From Syncephalis fuscata (taxonomy: Eukaryota > Zoopagomycota > Zoopagomycetes > Zoopagales > Piptocephalidaceae): DNA of 27,106 nt. Where the stretch lies: assembly GCA_025786725.1 (NCBI GenBank), contig JAHLTZ010000106.1:1-27106 (forward strand), written 5' to 3'. Below, in pieces: positions 1 through 10,861 of this stretch. How positions within the stretch are numbered: the first letter of the stretch is position 1; each line of letters opens with the position of its first letter. The notes beneath the pieces were generated by a model. It worked only from the letters and a program-made list of their open reading frames with translations, was not told the origin of the DNA and made no database searches. A program made the position numbers and the translations under genes.

Positions 1-2262
1 GGCTCATCGCCCATGCCTAGTCGACTAGCTACACCGTCGTCAAGACGTAATAGCGGTGAAGAGGAGCGTGATAATGAGGAAGGCATGGCAAATGATGCCA
101 ATGATGAAGAATGGGTTACAGTAAGCGGCAAATTCCACTTTGTCGATTTGGCTGGTTCTGAGCGATTAAAAAGAACAAATGCTGTTGGCGATCGAGCCAA
201 AGAGGGCATCAGTATTAATGCTGGTCTATCGGCACTTGGCAATGTTATCAGTGCATTGGGCGACTCATCACGCAAAGTAGCCCATATTCCGTATCGTGAC
301 TCAAAGTTAACTCGTTTATTACAAGATTCACTCGGTGGCAACAGTCAAACATTAATGATTGCTTGTGCATCGCCAGCAGCTGTCAATGTACTTGAAACTT
401 TAGTAAGTAATATAAATACGTAGTTTATTAAATGACTGTCTAACAAGTACATTGATACTATGGTGCTATTTGTAGAATACATTGCAATACGCAAATCGAG
501 CACGTAATATTAAAAATAAAATTTCACTCAACGAGGAGATGTCAACCGATATCGGATATTTACAGGCCCAAGTCACAAAACTACGTGCAGAACTTCGTGC
601 ATTAAAAATGGCGTCACCTACACCAGAAAGTAAGTATAATAATAAGTAAATTACACTGACATTAACAATAATTTAGACAACCGTGAATTAGTACGATCTG
701 CTTCGCCAAATCGACCTGCTTCGCCAAGTCCTGCTTCACCAACTGTACCCAGTATCTCTAGTCCATTGTCACCATATCGTTTCAGATCGTCATCTATTGG
801 CAATGGCAATGGCAATAATAACAGCAGTAATGGCGACTCAATGTCTACATTTGCTACTCGTCGTATTCAAGAGCTGGAAACTGAAGTAACACGTGTCACT
901 GCCTCTTACCAGCATCTTTTAATGCAATATGAAAACATTTGCCACAGTAATTCTGCTTTACAGCAGGCCACGGTTCAAAATGGAATTCGTAACAAAGTTA
1001 AAAAACGACACGTAAGATCTGATTCTTTAAGTTCAACATCCTACGCCAGTTCAGAACAATCGATCGATGCTACAGATATGGACGATGACGATGAAAGTAT
1101 ACTAGAAGAAGACGAAGAAGAGGAAGAGGAGGAAGAGGAGGAGGAAGAGGAAGAAGATACTGGTTTAAGCGAAAGTGAATATGGCGAAGAAACGGAAAGT
1201 GAAGCTGAAACAGCCACTAGTGTGGGTGATGACCTTGAACGTGAACATGATTCACAAAACGGCGATACTACTATTAATGGTAATGCCGCAACAGCAACAG
1301 TAGAAGATACAACAGACGATGAAAGTTATATGGCTATGACATCGTTTCAGCAACAGGTTGAACCGGTGATTGAGGAGTATGAAAAAGTAGTAGCTGGACT
1401 TGAAGAGCAATTGCGCGAGACTGAAGAAGCAATTCAACGCACAGGAGAAGAGTTGTTGATGTATAAGGAACGTGCACTTCAAGCCGATGAAGTACAGCGA
1501 GCCAATAATCAAGAGTTAATGGATCTACGAACACAGTTGCAACAACTGGAACAAGCACATATTCTATACCGAGAACAAGAGGCCGATGCTGAATGTGCAC
1601 AGTCGGAGATTACTAGACTACAACGAACAGTACAAGATTTAGAAGCACAATTGGAAGAGGAACGTGAAGCTGCTGCTGTTGCTGTAGCTACTGCTGCTGT
1701 TGCCGCTGCTGCCAATAGGGCCACACCTCATATACGCACACCAGAATTAAAGGCCGATCATTTTGCAGCCAATAGTCATAGTGGTCGTGCTACACCTATA
1801 CCAATTCGTGCTAAATCTGTAGCCAGTTATACTAAAGAGCTAGACCAAACGGATAATGAAGAGCAGCCGCGACAGCAGCCACCCACACCACCACAAATAT
1901 TGCTAAACTCGTCGGATATTACACTTGCCGTCTCGAATGACGCCGAGACTAGCTACGAGCAAGAGAACGATGAAGATAACAAAAGTATCATTAGCAATAG
2001 TAGAAGTATACATAGTCATGGTATTAAAAGTAGAAGTGGTAGTAGTATGACACAACGACACGCCATTGAACACTATGGAAGTGCATGTGATTTTAAAGAA
2101 AATCCTACGGCCGCCGCTGTTCTCTACCGACTACGCGCCGATCTACGTGCCGCCGAACAACGAGCCAATCGGTTTACGTACATGAATATTTTATTACTTA
2201 TTCTTTGTGCCTACACAGCTTATTGGGCCTATAGGATGAATTTGACATCACCCGTATTCTAA
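1..2262 (+). CDS. Kinesin-4-like motor protein, 3' part, with C-terminal transmembrane tail
   Basis: Microtubule motor; the 5' part, including the P-loop, lies before the window. Exons are read as 1-402, 476-629 and 677-2262, giving 713 visible residues. The first exon has the switch II block [12 protein letters not shown] and the [19 protein letters not shown] block. Splicing at a GTAAGT donor (403) rebuilds the conserved [17 protein letters not shown] neck region. A heptad-like coiled coil follows, then a run of acidic residues (about 1087-1160), a second coiled coil (about 1360-1690), a low-complexity Ser/Thr/Pro/Gln region and finally a hydrophobic stretch ([16 protein letters not shown]) a few residues before the stop. 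The kinesin-4 (KIF4/KIF21) assignment rests on the motor blocks. The membrane tail is a prediction and is unusual for the family. The 677-2262 exon could look like a separate gene, but no ATG opens it and the splice phases fit. Confidence 0.88.
403..475 (+). other. Intron in kinesin gene
   Basis: GTAAGT donor and TTTGTAG acceptor, phase 0, 73 bp. It splits the conserved ETLNTL motif. The paralogous kinesin at 5302-7806 reads straight through the same site without an intron. Confidence 0.85.
630..676 (+). other. Intron in kinesin gene
   Basis: GTAAGT donor and AATTTAG acceptor, 47 bp, phase 1. Splicing joins the MASPTPE segment to [13 protein letters not shown] in frame. The paralog has no intron in the corresponding linker. 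Confidence 0.8.
1104..1156 (+). repeat. GAA/GAG repeat coding poly-glutamate
   Basis: Nearly uninterrupted GAA/GAG codons give an acidic run in the kinesin stalk. It lies between the two predicted coiled coils and is absent from the paralog. Confidence 0.9.
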
Positions 2263-3152
2263 TTTAATGACACCATAACTATGTATATCAGTGTTATCAT
2301 CTCTTCATTTTTGATACTGAGTTATTAACATCATCCTGTTCTATTCTATCTATTCATAACAATATAACATTGTTGTAATGTAACCATTGATACTTAGTAC
2401 AGTGATTGTTGATGGTTCTACTATTGCTGTTGTTGTTATTGTTGTTGTTGCTGCTATTGTTGTTGTTATTGCTGTTATTGCTGTTGCTTTTGTTGTTGTT
2501 GTTTTCTTATTTTAATTTCATTATTACATTATTGTAATCTATCATTCAAGTGTGTAGTCATTTATTTGTTTAAATAGCCAGTGTACTAATCATATTTAAA
2601 TAGCATAGAATATTAATAATCTGTCGGTAGTATGTTTATAATAATAAGTAGTCTTGATGGTAAAATGGTATGCTTTTTTTTAATATATCGCCTATTACTG
2701 GTGAACATGTTTTACGACAATAATATTACGTAAATAGACTTATACAGCAAGCTTTTACTCTTTTTACCTTAAACCATTTGCACTTTGCTCAACTACTACG
2801 CTTGCGACTGTTTTAATTATATATATATATTCAAACGTAAAATATTAGTATGCTTGTCCATATTTACTTTGTTATATTTTATTTTAATAATAAACTTTTG
2901 ATAATAGCCTTTAGCATTCTTTATATCTTTTCTAAATATGATACTAGCTATTTATTTAATTAGAAATAATCCCAGTGCCAGCTGTCTAATTAAGGGTCCG
3001 TTAGACTATTCCTCTATGATTTGCTTGATAGATTCGATTCAGTATCATTCCTTTCTACTGCAATCAGTTCAAACTTAATCACCAATAATGTAGATGCTCC
3101 ATCGCGTGTACGCATCACATAAGATAAAGGCTGGTAACAATTAGTACAGTGT
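2263..3152. other. Intergenic region between convergent genes
   Basis: AT-rich sequence between the 3' ends of the kinesin (+) and the DUF1769 gene (-). It holds a TTG/TTA-type trinucleotide tract, a short TA run near 2820, and a stretch near 2627-2690 that resembles sequence near 26712. No open frame with coding character was seen. Confidence 0.7.
2423..2504 (+). repeat. Imperfect TTG trinucleotide tract
   Basis: Repeated TTG/TTGTTA/TTGCTG units, non-coding, about 160 bp downstream of the kinesin stop. It is a simple-sequence tract and probably sits in or near the 3'UTR. Confidence 0.85.
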
Positions 3153-3908
3153 TTACGTATTTAATTGATTCACTATACTTGCTTGTTCATCCCAATAGGA
3201 AAGTAAAGAAACAGAGCCCCAACCAGGAATACGAACACCTAATGTATTGAAGTCAAGTATACCGTTACAAAACTCCATAGCATATTCGTAACGCGAAGAC
3301 AGCTCAATTGCTTGTTGATTGGCCGGTTTAGCAAAGTATGAACGACGTGCCGATGCTGTCCTTGCCTTCATATCTGGAAATAAAGGCCCGTTATGTTCTT
3401 TAAGCGGCTGCAGTATCTCTTCCGCAGTTTCTTCGCCTTTGTTTCCATTATCATCCTTTTGTCGTACTGCTACACTTTGCATTGTACATAGTACAGGTGA
3501 TAGCGCCCATGGCTTTTCCGCATAAAGATCAGCCTCAAGACCGGGATCGATAAACATACGCATGGCACGCACGGCTAGATTGGCGCCCATTGGCAAACGA
3601 ATAGGCGCATCAAATACATTACCAAATACAATATCGTTGGCCAAGAAGGATTGCAGGAATTGGCCACGAATTGTAATTGCAAAAGTTGTATTTGGCGCAT
3701 GCTTGAAGTACTCGGCGGTTTGCGGTGCAGATACAGCGGGTAGTTTTGTTGGTGCAGCAAATGCTTCGCAATTACGAATACGTATCCATACTTGTCCGCG
3801 AAAGTGCTCACCGTCCACCTGGGCTGGGTATTCGTCGTCGTTAGGTGTAATTGGTACTTGTTGTGCAGAACTGGGTCCTACTGACACTCGTAATTTATAT
3901 TTAGACAT
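3153..3908 (-). CDS. DUF1769/UPF0590 family protein (Duc1-like)
   Basis: Intronless, 251 residues from the chosen ATG at 3908 (MSKYKLRVSVG). The frame is open a further 22 codons upstream, but that extension reads like untranslated sequence. The family's hallmark blocks are present in order: an N-terminal beta segment with FRGQVWIRI (about residue 40), RGQFLQSFLANDIVFGNVFD (about 80-100), PIRLPMG, RFIDPGLEADLY-like MFIDPGLEADLYAEKPWALSP (about 120-140), ARRSYF (about 190) and the C-terminal LDFNTLGVRIPGWG (about 220). In fission yeast a member of this family, Duc1, localises to the cell cortex and binds PI(4,5)P2. A similar cortical lipid-binding role here is inferred, not shown. Convergent with the upstream kinesin. 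Confidence 0.85.
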   Translation of the reverse strand: MSKYKLRVSVGPSSAQQVPITPNDDEYPAQVDGEHFRGQVWIRIRNCEAFAAPTKLPAVSAPQTAEYFKHAPNTTFAITIRGQFLQSFLANDIVFGNVFDAPIRLPMGANLAVRAMRMFIDPGLEADLYAEKPWALSPVLCTMQSVAVRQKDDNGNKGEETAEEILQPLKEHNGPLFPDMKARTASARRSYFAKPANQQAIELSSRYEYAMEFCNGILDFNTLGVRIPGWGSVSLLSYWDEQASIVNQLNT

Positions 3909-5301
3909 GTTATGTAGCGAGAATTGCAGACAAAAAAAAGCTTTTGTTAAAGCAAAGTAACCAACCACTGTCACTTTTATCCACTGCTCTCTTATCAGTG
4001 TATATAAAATAAAAATGAGTTTTCAGATTCTTATGCACGTGATAGTAATGATAACGTCATCAAATAACTAGAGATAGATCTATTGTACACATGTTATTTG
4101 GTTATTCGACACGTACGATATAAATATACAGTAACAGTATTTTATTTTGTTATCGATAAACCACTGCCTTGTTTTTCAAAGTATTTTAATATTATTTAAT
4201 TACCCTATTAGTGGCATGTTCTATGGCTACACTTGTATCTGGTGCTAAATGACTTTTATTCTATATTATTTAAGCTTTTTTAATATACTGATTAATACTG
4301 AATATATGTCCTATGATGATGAGTAGTTTTAATTCACTCATATTAACCATACAATCTACGTCATCACTCTTTCTCTTTTTTCTTCTTCACACTTGATAGC
4401 ATATAATTGTACATGTCATATATGCTACTTAGATAGTATCAGTAGTTATTTGCCTACTAGTTAGGTACAAACACTATTTACATTACTCTCTTGCATTGTT
4501 ATTTTGTAATCTGACCTTTTTTACAAGTCATTTTCATCACTTCGATCATTACTACTGGTATCTTTATCGGCACAATAAGTGCATTTCTGACTTTGCTTTA
4601 TGCTATTTTGAATATATGTTGTAAGAAACATGTTGTCTGCTTTATTCTTGCTATGGATCACTGTAGATCTATAGTAAAACAAAGCCTACAGTAACTTTGG
4701 CAGAATATAGCCATTAGTTAGTCATTCTCTGGCTGTATTTATACCAATCTGCACTTTAAACATACATTGTGTATTAGAGCGTGTGTGTAAATATTACTGC
4801 ATTTTATTGAATTAAATACATATTGTATAAATAATAACGATATCATAAAAACTATTGCATGTGTATCTATTGTCAGCCATTTGGTAATAACATTGGTAAT
4901 TGATATTATAGTGTGACTGTGTACTAAAGCTGCCAAGCAATAGGCTTTATTCTCTCTGTCGAGTCACCAGTTTTTAACTCAATCATCGCTTTTGTAATTG
5001 CATTAATGTATAAATGAAAACAATAATAAAAACACAAATCAATAAGAATATAGCATGTATATATATATAGTATAATAAACGTTGTTGCCATTATTATTAT
5101 TAATTGGAAATGAAATAAACCAAATAGTTAAAACAAATAGCAAGCGAATGAGAAAGATGGGTAATATAGATAGATATACGCGCGTACACACGTAAAACAG
5201 AATGGATTTTGACACTTTACACGGATAAAATAACATTAACAATAGAACGATAGCAGCAAAAGTAATGATCATAAAAAGAATATTACTAGGCTACCTGCGT
5301 A
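3909..5301. other. Intergenic region between DUF1769 and second kinesin
   Basis: AT-rich, about 1.4 kb. It holds the promoter of the DUF1769 gene on the right side of that gene and the 3' flank of the second kinesin. It contains a TA run near 5055 and a stretch at about 4315-4430 that is partly collinear with 26724-26870. The few short open frames show no coding character. Confidence 0.65.
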
Positions 5302-7806
5302 CTATTTGGCTGGTAGTCCACCCTCAAGTAAACGAGATAAAGCGTTGAGGTTGGGACAGCCATCGAGTACAATGTTGGATGAGCCATTAGTTGTTGACAT
5401 GGTCTCTTCAAAGTGTTGTTCTAATTCACGAATATTGGCCTGTAAATCATTCAAATCCATAAGGTCCTGCTCTGAACCAAGTGTAGCACTAGTGGCACGG
5501 GATGAGTTTGTGCCTGTACTGCTATTACTGCCACCATAGCCTAGTGATGACTTGGACGCAATGGATGAAGCTGAAGTCAGCGTTCCATTGCTGTTGGTGC
5601 GTACTGGTCCACGTGGTGGATCTCCCGACTCAAGTTGGCGAATACGTTCGCGCAACTGGGCAATCTCTTCAACTTTACGACGTTGTACCTCTTCTGCTAA
5701 TCGAACACGGCCGTTAACAAGACGTAAATCATCTTCCACACGTTTACGTGCATTCGTCTCGGTCCTTAGTCTTGTTTCAAGCTGTGTTACCGTCTTTTCA
5801 TACTCTTCAATAATCGGTTCAATTTCAGCAACGAATGCTGGATTATTTAAACGAGCAAGCGCTTCATCGCCCATGGATTCTTTGCCAAAGGAATCGGCCG
5901 CATGGTTGCCATTAGAAGAAGGTCCTCCATTGGCCATAACACCCATGACACGGCAGTGTTCATCGCGTAGATTGGATAGTTCAGCGGCCGTCTCTTCATA
6001 TTTAACCAATAAATGGCGATATGATTTATTAATACGATTCATTTCAGCTTCTGTCTTCTGTAGCCGACGAACAACGGCCGGCGGAAGACTATCAAGACCA
6101 ATCGGGCCCTGTCCTGACGTTGGACTCATCGTATTGGGCGTAAGTGGCCGATGCTGTGCAGTTGGCGAGCTCATCGTGCTTCTTGGGCCTTGTTCATCAT
6201 AATTATCAGATCCACCACGTTCTTTAAGTGTTTTAACTTCTGAGCGCAATTTTACAACTTGCTGTTGCAGCCATGTAACATCATTTGACATCTCTTCATT
6301 TTTACTTGCAACATTCTTGATATTTCGAGCTCGATTGGCGTATTTAAGCGTATTAAGTGTTTCAGCCATATTCGATGCAGCTGGCGACACACAAGCAATC
6401 ATTAATGTTTGACTGTTACCACCGAGTGAATCTTGTAATAAACGAGTTAACTTTGAGTCACGATACGGAATGTGTGTAGCTTTTTTTGCTGAGTCGCCCA
6501 ATGCACTGATAACATTGCCAAGTGCCGATAGACCAGCATTAATACTGATGCCCTCTTTGGCTCGATCACCGCTGGCATTTGTTCTTTTTAATCGCTCAGA
6601 ACCAGCCAAATCGACAAAGTGGAATTTACTTGTAACAACCGTCCATTCACCGCCGCTATTATCTTCGGTGGCTGCACGGCGGTGCGGCCCCAATGGTGAT
6701 GAGGCACGGCGTCCAACACGAGACTGTATACCCGATGGTGTACCCGACCGTGGAACGGCTAGCTTTGACTGGCCATTATTTCCATCACCTGATTGCGATC
6801 TTGTCGTAAAGTGACGCTAAAAATAGCATGAGATCGTGATGACTTTTCATTCATGTCAGTCTGGCCCACTTGGCGGTGTTGCGAGCCTAGTTCCAATTGT
6901 CTAATAAATGCAGCAATTAATATTTGCTAGTATCGGTGTTTTAACATATATCCACAAACTACTTACTGCATTACATCATCCGTTGAGTGCACCTGTACTT
7001 CACGAATACCAGTCCAATAAATATTACCACGCGGATCTTCTCGAATTTGTACTTGCGCCCGCGCATTAGATTCCGAAAGGAGATCGATCAATTCTTCGTT
7101 ATAAATTTCCAAAAATGATACTCGTACTTGATATCGAGTATTACTACGCGATTGTTGCGCTTGATAGATTCGCTCGAATAGCTCCTGAATAGCACGTGGA
7201 ATAATACCCACAGCATCGTTGTTGTAGTCATGTGCGCATCCAGTGCCCATGGTGTGGGTCTTACCAGAGGATGTTTGGCCATAGGCCAATATAGTGGCAT
7301 TATAGCCATCAAAGAACTTATCCAATAGAGGTGTAGCCAATTCCTCGTACACTTCAAGCTGAGTCGATTCAGGATCAAATACATAGTCATAAGAGAAGTT
7401 ACGGGCCTCTGGCACTACAGTGACAACACGGCGATGCTGATCCAGGCTAAGTACTTCGAATCCGCCATTTCGCTGTGCTAGCTCTATTTCGTTAAGTGGG
7501 CGAGTTCGTACAGCTAGAGTATTTTCGTGGCAAATAATAAATAGATACGTATTAATTAGTATGGATTTTGTGTATGCAAATGTTCAGGTGTGCATAAAAC
7601 ATTATATGTCTATACTGGCAGTGCTACTTTCTCCTACTTCTCCTCTGTACAACCTGCCGTAGCTATTATCGCGTAGGCACTACCAAGTCTTTTGTGATGT
7701 CCAGCTATTATTCACCTGCCACACTATACTTACCAACTTTAACGGAGACGCTATTCGAATCACCGGCGGCACTGCTCCCATTGGAACAAACACTATGGGC
7801 TGTCAT
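5302..7806 (-). CDS. Kinesin-4-like motor protein, complete
   Basis: Plus-strand limits of the exons, in transcription order: 7806-7734, 7513-6967, 6900-6789 and 6723-5302, giving about 717 residues. The start ATG at 7806 has an in-frame TAA 12 bases upstream. Motor signatures are complete: VAVRTRPLN at the N-terminus, P-loop [12 protein letters not shown], switch [12 protein letters not shown], switch [14 protein letters not shown] and the neck [15 protein letters not shown] coiled coil follows ([13 protein letters not shown] block), then a Ser/Thr/Gly-rich segment and a tail ending GGLPAK, without a membrane segment, zinc finger or WD repeats; it is short for kinesin-4. The last splice (6788-6724) is doubtful: it uses a GTGATG donor, and a one-base frameshift in the same place would also explain the frame change. 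Paralog of the gene at 1-2262. Confidence 0.87.
6724..6788 (-). other. Doubtful intron or frameshift in second kinesin
   Basis: The frame that encodes [15 protein letters not shown] and the frame that encodes [12 protein letters not shown] differ. A 65-bp intron with GTGATG donor and TATACAG acceptor reconciles them. The downstream frame is, however, open well upstream of this acceptor ([10 protein letters not shown]), and the paralog carries a similar Ser/Pro/Arg-rich stretch there. A single missing base near 6795-6805 is the alternative. Confidence 0.4.
6901..6966 (-). other. Second intron of second kinesin
   Basis: GTAAGT donor and TTAG acceptor, 66 bp, phase 2. It joins STDDVMQ to [17 protein letters not shown] in frame, as expected before switch I. 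Confidence 0.8.
7514..7733 (-). other. First intron of second kinesin
   Basis: GTAAGT donor next to GTT-AAA-GTT-G and a CTAG acceptor. Splicing restores [11 protein letters not shown], the usual first strand of the motor. At 220 bp it is the longest intron seen in the window. Confidence 0.8.
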
Positions 7807-9378
7807 GCTTATGGCTTAAATACACCTTGTGCTAGAACCAAGGTTCAGTCGTTGAGAATAAAGAAGAATCCTATAATTCTGTCAATAAACAGTACAGCTA
7901 TTCACATAAATAACAAATTCAATGCACAGGCTGTCGATGAAAGCGGAGCTAAAAGATGAAATAAAGCAGTGGAAAGGAGAACGACTAGACGTGTGACCTA
8001 GTGAAGGTCACTTCACTTTTTGTTTGGTCACTTCTGCCTTTTCAGCACGATGCTACACCGGCTGCTTATCGTCGTTGCTTGTTGGTTGGTTGGTTCACGT
8101 CAGTAACACGACCAGATGACACCTCAACCACACAAGCAACTCGTAGCCGTGGTATCAATAGTTATACCAAGCTATCTAAATAAACATTACAACTTTAACC
8201 AATACCTACCTTTTATATTGGTATTTATGCTTGTGTATGTATGGCGTGGAAAGAAAGAAACCAGTAGACGCTTGCAGATCCAGACGGACAATCTTTTGCC
8301 GTGATGCAAGTAGAGTGTAGTTGAAAGTAGTAAACGAACCAGTTTGCTCAGACAAAATTATTGTATGTAATGATGGATGAGTACTAGTGAAAACAGTAAT
8401 AAGAAGAATCGAGGCGGTGGCAGCCGTGGCTAAAAGAACGAGCAAGGATAAAAACGACAGTGTAAGCGATAAAGAAGTGGACGCTAGCTATTCGTACAGG
8501 GAGACTTGTTAATATGCTCTCGATAGCTAGTTTATACACAAGGTGAGCAGTGGAGCTGCGAGCAAGCATGCTTGACCAACGCATTTGCCGTGATAGGTGC
8601 AGCACGCTACATGTGCCACTGCCTGTGCAAAAAATATGACCTTTGTCATTAAAAATTAATGTAGTATTCATAACGACTGTGTTAACGCTGGCTAGTACAG
8701 ACTATCCAGTATGGGCCATTGCAAGGACATTAATGACTTTGAAACGATGTTTAATTAACGTATTAGCATTGCAACCACTAACAATAATCTATATCGATCT
8801 ATTTATATGATCTTAGCTGATAAATAATTGATGGCGTAGTACAGTTAGTATCTGTGGAACATAAATGTTATATTTCATCGTAAAATAGAACTGCTATAAT
8901 TATAGCTATTATAATTAACGTAATGTTACTAATGACTATAATAAATGGTACTATAACTTTATTTTATTTTAAAATATGTATACTAAACAAATAAATAGAA
9001 CAAATAGCTATTTAAATAGATAAATGAATAAAAAGTTAAAAGCAAATTTTAAAATTGGCGGAATTTGAAATTTAAATGATCGCCAAATTTGCTTTATGGC
9101 GGTTTTAATATGGTAATTCATAATTAATGCATTATACTAATATTATTCAGCATTTAATTCATCATATTGTATTAAAATTAAATATCTATAATGTCATATT
9201 TTCTTTATCGTTTGAATTAATTTAAATACTGCTTAAATTATTGCTTTATAAATATAAATAACCTTGATGACATTAAAATGTAATGTTTTGATAAATAATA
9301 ATATTTGTTACTATATGAATAGCATACTGTTACTCAACAGCTTTATTAATACTGAAATGATCCACGTATTAAATGTTA
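7807..9378. other. Intergenic region upstream of second kinesin
   Basis: About 1.6 kb. The left part (to about 8700) is less AT-rich and probably contains the kinesin promoter. The right part is strongly AT-rich and runs to the 3' end of the HTD2-like gene. Three TTGGCG-type words lie at 9055-9103. Short open frames at 8206-8671 lack any recognisable motif and are not called. Confidence 0.6.
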
Positions 9379-10607
9379 CTACCTAATGATTTGCAAGGTA
9401 GCTGTGCCTGACATGGCCAGACCGCCTTCTTCATTGGTGGCCCACAAATGACACTGTAACTGGTCTGGCTTGGTGTCTACTCCACTATTGGTTGCCCATC
9501 GCCCATGCAAAGATACAGGACGGCCACAGTAAAGTGGGCTAATAGCTCGATAGGAAAATGTACTAATCCATAGTTGTTGTAAATGCTTGCTCGCTTGTTC
9601 TTCAAGTAGTCCAAGTAATAATGTGCATGTTAGTGGTCCATGAACCAATGGAGCTATTCTAAAGCGTTAGTGTCGTTCATTTAATGGCTATTAATGCTAC
9701 GACCTGCCTGAATAGCCTTCCTCTCGAGCAGCATACTCGTGGTCATAATGAATTCGATGACTATTAAAGGTAAGTGCTGAATAGCGGAATAGTGTAATTG
9801 GTGTTGGCGTAAGTGTACATGAAAACTCGGCTGTTTTATTCGCTATACAATAAATAATATCATTAGTATGTATTATTAATCAATATTAAATATTGTCAAA
9901 TAATTACGTAATATGTGCTTAGGCTTGACCAGTGAAGCTGTTCCGGTAGGCAAATACGCAATACATTGCTCATCCATTACAGTGGGACCGTTTGCATTCT
10001 TAATAAGTCGTTCGATTGTTACAAATGCCGTTGTGCCCTGGTTACTTTGCTTGATTTTTACTGACGAGCAACGCGTTTCCCGCTGCACTCGATCACCAAC
10101 ACATAAAGCATTGTTTGGCCACCACTCCATTCGGCCGCTTGCCCAGACACGGCGTTCAAAAGGAGGTGGCGGCTGCCAATTGGACTCGTATCCATCTGAT
10201 GCTAATTCAGTTTCCCGTAAATGTTGTGGAAAATAAGCAAGATGCCAATTACGTGGTAATGGTGTGCCAGATGCTGGTTCAAGTACATCAACGAAATCGT
10301 TAGCCGATAGTGCTGATAGCTTGTTATTTGTATCTGTGCCAACTGCTGCTACTAATTGTTCCTTTCGAGTTGATATTGGCCGATCTAACGTCATACACAT
10401 TAATGTATATTGTGATGGAGTTATTGTATCGAGCTGTATTTCTCGTCGATGGGCTATTCTATCTGCCCAGGTATTAACCAATATCGCCAATGCTTTTGGA
10501 TCTTGGTTTTGTTGCGTCATCGTTGAATATCGCTGCACGTTGTATCGCAAATAATTGCCGAATGGCCGACTATGTCGTTTAGCAATTAGTGTAATGAGGC
10601 GTGTCAT
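9379..10607 (-). CDS. HTD2: Mitochondrial hydroxyacyl-thioester dehydratase type 2 (HTD2-like)
   Basis: Likely dehydrates 3-hydroxyacyl-ACP in mitochondrial type II fatty acid synthesis. Exons (transcription order) 10607-9908, 9842-9704 and 9658-9379 give 372 residues. The start is the ATG at 10607; the frame is open 9 bases further but begins there with GTG. The N-terminus (MTRLITLIAKRHSRPFG...RYST) is basic and hydroxylated, as in a mitochondrial presequence. Recognised blocks are NWHLAYFPQHLRETEL, PPPFERRVWASGRMEW, the hot-dog segment FRYSALTFNSHRIHYDHEYA, in which the Asn and His are expected catalytic or substrate contacts in this MaoC-like group, and PLVHGPLTCTLLL. The second intron carries a CACTAAC branch site. 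A mesaconyl-C4-CoA/itaconyl-CoA hydratase of the same superfamily is the main alternative. Confidence 0.8.
9659..9703 (-). other. Second intron of HTD2-like gene
   Basis: GTCGTA donor, CACTAAC branch and CTTTAG acceptor, only 45 bp. It joins EEGYSGR to IAPLVHGPL, matching the conserved order of the family. Confidence 0.7.
9843..9907 (-). other. First intron of HTD2-like gene
   Basis: GTAATT donor and TGTATAG acceptor, 65 bp. It joins KPKHIL to PNKTAEFSCTLTPTP and removes the in-frame stop at 9876. Confidence 0.75.
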
Positions 10608-10861
10608 GACAAACACAGCTAGACTAAGAGTCGTTTAATTAGCAATAAAAGAGGGGCCAAATAACGTGCTATAGTAATTATCCCTTTTACACCATTCAAA
10701 TATACACATTAGCAATTTTAATGCAATTCACGTATCATTATTATTACTATGTCATAACAGCTACATTATCCTGTAGTAGGCAACATTTAACATAAACCAC
10801 TTAATTTATTAACATCACAAACAAAAAATAAAAACGCCAGCAAATAGTGGGCCATCAGTGC

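Noticed and set aside
8001-8671. Small open frames upstream of the second kinesin
   Set aside because: No homology recognised, Ser/His/Leu-rich composition, overlapping on both strands without a coding pattern.
9042-9103. Cluster of three TTGGCG-type words with an imperfect inverted repeat, E2F/MBF-like
   Set aside because: It lies downstream of the HTD2-like gene and over 1.2 kb from the kinesin start; short words of this kind are expected by chance.
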